36,359 bases of DNA from Gnetum montanum. Its lineage: Eukaryota > Streptophyta > Gnetopsida > Gnetales > Gnetaceae. A program made the translations under genes and the position numbers. The notes under the pieces are model-generated. The model ran no database searches. It worked only from the letters and a program-made list of their open reading frames with translations, and was not told the DNA's origin. The stretch covers positions 103,445 to 139,803 of the forward strand of contig MNCI01011084.1 of assembly GCA_015680685.1 (NCBI GenBank), read 5' to 3'. Positions 31,150 to 36,359 of this stretch are shown piece after piece. Each line of letters starts with the position of its first letter. Position 1 is the first letter of the stretch.

Positions 31150-33961
31150 CATTTCACGAAGCTTCAATTCAAACGTCTAAATTTAACCTCAATGTGCTCC
31201 GAGGTGCGAGGTAGCAGAACCTGGAGCGGGTGCGTGAAATTTCTGATTTAAAAATTGTTGTACAACATCTCTAACATGCCTTTATTAACATCGCAAAAAT
31301 TAGCTTTCGTGCTGGTTTCTCCGTGACTGTCCTGGCGCAAAAAACAAATTCGAGCCTCGTATTATAATATTATATTACCGACAATTTGCATGGTCGTCGC
31401 TTAACGATGTTTCGTCCGTAGATTCATTTACGGTGCATTTATTTATGTTCTCCCCATCGCCCTCCCTCTGTACTAGTTTGGGAAATTAAGTCTTCAACAT
31501 GCTCCTGATTCACCATTCAACAACCCCGCTTGATCTTCCTTAATAATTAATATTCCGAGGAACTTCGTTTCAGGGTGGGTCGGGAACGCCTAGCGGAGGT
31601 TCTAGATATAGATGCCGTGCAGGGTGGGGAACTCAGGATTTAATGAACCGCATAGATGCCGTGCAGGGCTGGAAATTCAGGATTCAATCAACTGCATATA
31701 TATTTTTTACAGCAGAAAACATAGTATTTTACATATGTAGGTTTATACGTAGTATTTTACGTAGGGTAATTTTATACGTTTTATTTAAAAAAATACATAG
31801 TAAAATACGGTTTAAAAGACCATATACGATATACGTTCGTATGACTGTCAAATTCCAGGCTTGAATGATCATTGCCGTGTGCATATCGAGTTTACACGTG
31901 TGTGGAGTGGTATGCAATGCGCTTTGTTTTCATGTGTGATTAAGTCGGTTACCCAATTCAATGATTGAAAATATTTGTTTGTTTTGAAAAATGATTGGAA
32001 AAAAGTAAGACTTGGATGACTTTGCAAAAAAAATTGGTGCATATTACAAATATATTAAAATATATCATAAAGTCTAATTTTAAGAATTTTAAATCTTTAT
32101 GAAATTGAAACTTTATTACATCTAAAAACCCATAAGATCTATTGAACAAATATTACATTTTCATGAAAAATAAAGATAGACTCTACAAATTGACTAAACA
32201 CCAATGAGGGCAACAAAAACAAATCATACAAGTTTTTTGTTGTAACATTGTAACGTTATCTCAAATTGGTAGTTATATAACTCATCTTCAAGGGCTCATG
32301 ACTTCCACAACCTACAACTATGCTCTTTTTGGGGGATTTGAATCCATCTTCCACTTCCAATTCTAAGATGATGAATACTTAAGCGAAGCTTTCTCCCAGT
32401 ATTTTGATACTTGATTGGAATAGCAACTTAGAAATAGTGAGCTTCTACATCTAGTTTATTAAATTTAATGTGATATAAATAAAATTATTTCTAACCTTCT
32501 ACATTAGATCACATTTGTGTTAAAACATTTTATCTGACTAGCTAGCAAATATGCTTAGGATTTTGTTGCACTCCCTCTCAATAGATATTCCATTTTCTCA
32601 ACCATTGCATTTCTGAAAATAGCAACCACAGTCTCATGAATTCTCAAGAACTTCTTTAGAGGATTTGTCTTACCTTGAGATATGTAAGTTGTGAGTGTAT
32701 GTAATGAATTAGCACAAGGCTTTTGCTTCTAAAGGTAATAAATCACATCCATATAACAATACTAAGTAAGTGAGTAAGGTACTAAATCAAAAGAGTTGGA
32801 GTAGAGTTACAATGTAGGTAAATGATGCCTAAACCAAAAGAGCTATAGTAATTAAGAGAAAAGCATGGAACCAAAAGTAAGTACAACAAAATAGATGCAA
32901 TGAAGAGAGAAAAACTTTGTAGCAACTTCTCAATGCACAATGTTGTTTTCAATTTAGAGACAATTAGGTATATTAATATGAAAAAATAAGAGATAAAAAA
33001 ATAGAAGAAAGAAAAAAAATAAGGATTTAACACGCAAGTCAACTAGGATCCACCTATAGTCAACACGTTTAATATGGAAGAGGTTATTTCCTTTCAAGAA
33101 GAGGTATTAATGCTTTGTTAGTTGACAAACCATCTAAGACACTTTGTTGGATACTTTTTCGCATATCATGTTATGGAACTAATAACCCATACATGATTCA
33201 TTATTCTAAGCCATGCTTATGCTATCATTTTAATATTCAATAATTTAAACTCTTTCCTTTTTATCTCATTTAGGAGTCATCTTGTGAATTGTCTTTTCTT
33301 GTGGTCAACAATGATTTTTTAGTAAGTAATTAATCAGCATTAATGAATGAAAAGTACGTATTTTATGATGAGTAGAGTTGACTTGGATGATTCAAAGTCA
33401 AATAGGTGTTTTATAAAGGAATAAAAATTAACAAAATTAAATTAGCAAATAAAAGCTAAGAAACAAACAAGTGTATACATAATCTAGGAGTAAACAAAAG
33501 TTATTTTAAACAATTTTAGTTACCTATAATTTTTCACTTTCTCCTTGCTTTTTTCTATTTTGCATTTGTTCATCTACATTCTTTGTAGTGCTCTATTTTC
33601 CTTTTAATTTCAACTTAATGATTTTCTACCTTTACCTCTAAAGTTGGGAGGTGTTGTTAGGCTAAAGCAAGCCAAAGACATTTTCATGATATCATGTTAC
33701 AAATACGCCTTAATACAGGCTCAATTTGTTGCAATTTATTTGAGTCAAGTTCTTTAGAGTCTATTTTTCAAGCCTAGTAAAATTTTTTCCTTCGACTTTT
33801 TAGAGTCTTTTTATATTAAGTTGAGCAGAATTTTTTTGATCACTTTTTAATCACTAGAGTTGATCAATCCATGCTATATTCAATGAATAAGTTTAAGTCT
33901 GTAATTTTTCTGAACAATGAATGATGTATAGCTTGAAGTGCCATGCATGATGTATGATATC
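31150..33961. other. 3' flank of the SWEET fragment (right arm), no gene
   Basis: Inverted copy of 26901-29691. The same 86-codon frame is present on the minus strand (32782-33042). No other coding signal. Confidence 0.5.
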
Positions 33962-34571
33962 TGATGAGTCATGAATTTGCTGACAGTTGCGATAACGCAC
34001 CAGCGATATCGCGTACGCGATAACGCACCCGCCGCTAGTTCTATAAATAAGAGGCGGCTCTCCCTTGTTTCGCATCCAGTTTTAGTTCCATAGCGAAGCT
34101 CTGGCAGATTTTCCCCTCCAGAGATAGAATAATTTCCCAGTGTTTGCCCGTAGTGTGGTGATTATAATTGTATGGCATCCTTTATTCGAGTGTGACGTAC
34201 TTGGACACGCACATGACCGGAAATAAAGATCGAGATTACTTCATCATTGCAGCATTCACTTAGTTTAATTAATTAATTATTTAATTGTTATTTATTGCTT
34301 TCTTAGTTAATCTCTCTTACCCTTATCTCCTAGTAACGTGGAATGAGTACGACTTAATCACGAGCATTTAAGTGTGACTACTTGGTAATCCAATAGCGTA
34401 CCTAGGCCATGCGCTTGGTAATCCCAGTGGTAGTCGTGCACGAGGTCCAAGATGTGTACGGATGATTAAGGAATGGATGCTCATCGCACTTAGGCTAGTT
34501 TAGATTTTCTCTTACCTTTTCCTCCTAGCTTAGTTAATATTACTTTCTATTGTCTTTAGGAGTAGCATTAG
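33962..34571 (+). repeat. Truncated LTR, inverted copy of the TE1 LTR
   Basis: Starts TGATGAGTCATG at 33962, with a palindromic GATATCGCGTACGCGAT block at 34002-34022 and TATAAATAAGAGGCGGC at about 34042-34058 on the plus strand. It stops at 34571. It faces away from the palindrome centre, so this LTR and its partner (26088-26900) point in opposite, outward directions. Confidence 0.88.
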
Positions 34572-35592
34572 TGATGAGTGGCGAGGTACCCCTACACTCA
34601 ACCATACGAATACGAGCGTGCAGGCGCGATCCGGTCGAACTTCATAGACTAAATGCCTTAACGCCACAAGAAACACTTGTGGTTAATCGTTCGTTGTTTT
34701 CCCAAGCTTGCTTGTATGTGTCACGGTGTATGGTTAAGCAAGTCTGAGGTATATGATTTTTTTGGTATTTTTCAGTTTATCTTCTAAGCTATGAGAGGAA
34801 AGGGTTGAGAAACTAACTAACTCTAACTAATGATCTAAGTCTAATTTAACTAGCGTCAGCATCCATTCCCACCTACCAGACACACCCTGAACTATGCAAC
34901 TGTGGCTACTAAACGCTAATCGGTACTGGGATCACCACACATAACGCAAGTGCTCAAAGTGGTCGTACTAAGTCACCTATTTAGCCTAAGTGTGATAAGC
35001 AGCCGATTCCTTAGCTAGCCGTACACACCCGTGGGTGCTCGTAACTAAGTTGTGCTTATCACACGTTCTAGCCTAGCGATGAGCAGCCGATTCCTTGACT
35101 AGCCATACACATTGAACTACCACTGGGATTACCAAGCGTAGATCCTAGAATACGCTACTGGGTTACCAAGTAGTCCAATGCTCGTAATTAAGTTGTACTC
35201 ACGCGTTGCGACAAGCAGCCAATTCCTTGATTAGCCGTACACATCCATAGATGCTCATAATCAAGTTGTACTTGTACGCACTAGGAAAGTAGTTAATAAC
35301 AATAGATAAAACCACGTGCTGCAAGGTTTATCCAGTCAAGTTCATCTTTATTGCCGTACACAACTTGGGTTTAGGCTACAAGTTGCTCGAATAAAGAGCC
35401 GTTCACTCTAGGACTCCTACTGCGGGCACATGGAAAAAATTCTAACTCTGGAGTGATCAATCTGCCAGAGCTTCGCTACTTCTAGCCAGGATTGGGAAAT
35501 GAGGTGAGTGCCGCCTCTTATTTATAGATATGGCAGCAGACCGCGATATCGCGTACGCGATATCACAGCACTGTGCATGTCGCGGCTCATCA
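34572..35592 (-). repeat. 3' LTR of a further element of the same family
   Basis: Full LTR, 1021 bp, from TGATGAGTGGCGAGG to GGCTCATCA. On the minus strand it is preceded by CATTCAGTCATGGGGGTA (35593-35612), a G-rich polypurine tract after an ELKDEFSFSHGG-type coding tail, which makes it the 3' LTR of a minus-strand element extending to the right. A minus TATA box lies at about 35516-35526. A segment starting GCAGCCGATTCCTT is repeated three times inside it (about 34999, 35083, 35215), which explains why it is longer than the sister LTRs. Confidence 0.85.
35545..35564. promoter_or_regulatory. Perfect 20-bp palindrome upstream of the LTR TATA box
   Basis: GATATCGCGTACGCGATATC is its own reverse complement and lies about 20-45 bp upstream of the minus-strand TATA box. 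Related copies with changes are at 243-300, 25160-25190, 26835-26875 and 33988-34030. A dyad of this kind suits a dimeric DNA-binding protein; that role is inferred. Confidence 0.6.
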
Positions 35593-35700
35593 TACCCCCA
35601 TGACTGAATGAAAACTCGTCCTTGAGTTCCTTACAATGATATCAAGTAGGTATGGGATTATTAGGGGAAATGGAACTAATGGAATGACATGTGAACGGGT
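35593..35700 (-). pseudogene. 3' end of the inserted element's body with polypurine tract
   Basis: The minus strand encodes a Glu-Leu-Lys-Asp-Glu-Phe tail, the usual end of plant gypsy polyproteins, and then ATGGGGGTA before the LTR. Further right the coding resemblance is lost. Confidence 0.65.
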
Positions 35701-35902
35701 CTTTATTACAAGACTTGACAAAAACTGGTGTTCATGACAACAAGGGTGAACACTTTATTACAATGACATCAGGCCCCATTTGGCAGCTGAGAGAAAAGAG
35801 GAGAGAGAATAGAAGAGAAGAAGAGAGAAGAGTCTTGTTGCTGCCAACGCCTAGATTGCGCCTTTCGTTGTCCATCCATAAGCGCATTATCAATTCCGCT
35901 CC

Positions 35903-36095
35903 TTACATAGCTTCTTCAGCGCGGCTCCATTCCAAGTGTTTGTGCCAGATCCATTCCGTTGTTGTATGACCGCCATCTGCACACACAACACAATCATATA
36001 TTAGCAAGGGTAATTGAATCATTAAGTAATTAATACCTTGCTTCGGTTTAGGTTCATTGGCTAGGTTGTGGTATGGCTGATATGGATCTGGGAAA
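35903..36095 (-). other. Possible two-exon gene tail, family unknown
   Basis: On the minus strand a block at 36095-36037 (FPDPYQPYHNLANEPKPKQ) and a block at 35976-35903 (GGHTTTEWIWHKHLEWSRA, then EEAM and stop) join in frame across a GT...AG gap of 60 bp. Base composition is higher in GC than the flanks and the peptide looks like the C-terminus of a small host protein. A 60-bp intron is near the lower limit for plants, and chance is not excluded. It lies within or next to the retroelement at 34572 and could be a captured fragment. Confidence 0.25.
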
Positions 36096-36105
36096 CTGTA
36101 GATGA

Positions 36106-36359
36106 TGACTACCGAAGGTGTAGGGGTTAAGAAGAAAAATGAAAAAATTCGGGGCTTAGGAGAAAAATTGAAAAATCAGGCCCTGTACCCCCATGACTAA
36201 TCACGAACCTCCGGTAGCGGTAGAATGGAGAAAGAAAAGGAGTAAGAAAGAGAAAGAAAAAGGGACAACTATGGCATCAGTGAAATGGATGTCAAGATGG
36301 AAATGAACAAAAATGTTAATTAATTGCAAAACGTGAAGGAAAAGAAGTTAACTAATGTT
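36106..36359. other. Window edge, no gene recognised
   Basis: Contains GTACCCCCATGACTAATCACG (36186 on), resembling the polypurine-tract context at 35590-35612, but no LTR edge follows. Confidence 0.3.

Larger units (their letters stand above)
30589..34571. repeat. Right arm of the SWEET inverted repeat
   Basis: Reverse complement of 26291-30252; 3983 bp. The match starts at AAAATCTCAG (30589) and ends at GTAGCATTAG (34571), exactly where another LTR begins. In the left arm the same LTR sequence carries on (towards 26088), so the right arm was cut by an insertion rather than ending there. Confidence 0.95.

Noticed and set aside
1-36359. CRISPR array, bacterial operon, riboswitch or phage module
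   Set aside because: No regular repeat-spacer structure and no bacterial gene organisation; introns and plant retroelements show a plant nuclear genome.

Overview
The window looks like a gene-poor, AT-rich stretch of a plant nuclear genome built almost entirely of old, nested retrotransposons. The evidence is plant-type LTR retroelements (tRNA-Asp and tRNA-iMet primer sites, a chromodomain integrase, a Copia-type Gag relic), a tRNA-derived SINE, a 5S rRNA-derived repeat, and spliced exons of a SWEET (MtN3/saliva) sugar transporter. The depth of decay and the low gene density suggest a large genome such as a conifer or other gymnosperm, but that is inference and I cannot name the species. I see no intact protein-coding gene.

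Layout. Positions 1-342 hold part of an LTR. About 400-1170 is a Copia-type gag relic on the minus strand. A pair of long direct repeats (2048-2914 and 16445-17276) brackets a decayed chromodomain-type Ty3/gypsy element (5088-16172) with two 494-bp LTRs, a tRNA-iMet-like primer site, gag, protease, RT, RNase H, integrase and chromodomain relics on the plus strand. Between its primer site and gag lie about 4.2 kb of foreign material: a broken minus-strand gene relic, degenerate GC-richer repeats, a 34-bp minisatellite of 14 units without an indel, and a 5S rRNA-derived sequence. A SINE with target-site duplications sits at 3013-3176.

From 17867 to 26900 there are three relatives of one Ty3/gypsy family (LTR ends TGATGAG...CTCATCA, primer site for tRNA-Asp, Gag with an N-terminal extension). 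TE3 (plus strand, 17867-20230) is the most decayed. TE2 (minus, about 20940-25201) keeps LTR, primer site, Gag and protease but has no RT. TE1 (minus, about 25205-26900) is cut inside gag by the TE2 LTR.

From 26291 to 34571 lies a roughly 4-kb inverted repeat: arms 26291-30252 and 30589-34571, a 336-bp spacer, and well over 90% identity by eye. Each arm carries the last two exons of a SWEET gene, its 3' flank, and an outward-facing LTR. The spacer holds one further SWEET exon and a stray piece of the last exon, the signature of a complex template-switch event. The right SWEET copy is open through three exons; the left has a 1-bp deletion. The right arm is interrupted exactly at an LTR of the same family (34572-35592), whose element continues to the right. 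Positions 35593-36359 hold the 3' end of that element and possibly a small two-exon gene tail.

Nothing here is an operon or a working pathway. The most interesting object is the SWEET palindrome: if transcribed across its centre it would make a long hairpin RNA with two SWEET exons in the stem, the structure expected of a young small-RNA locus.
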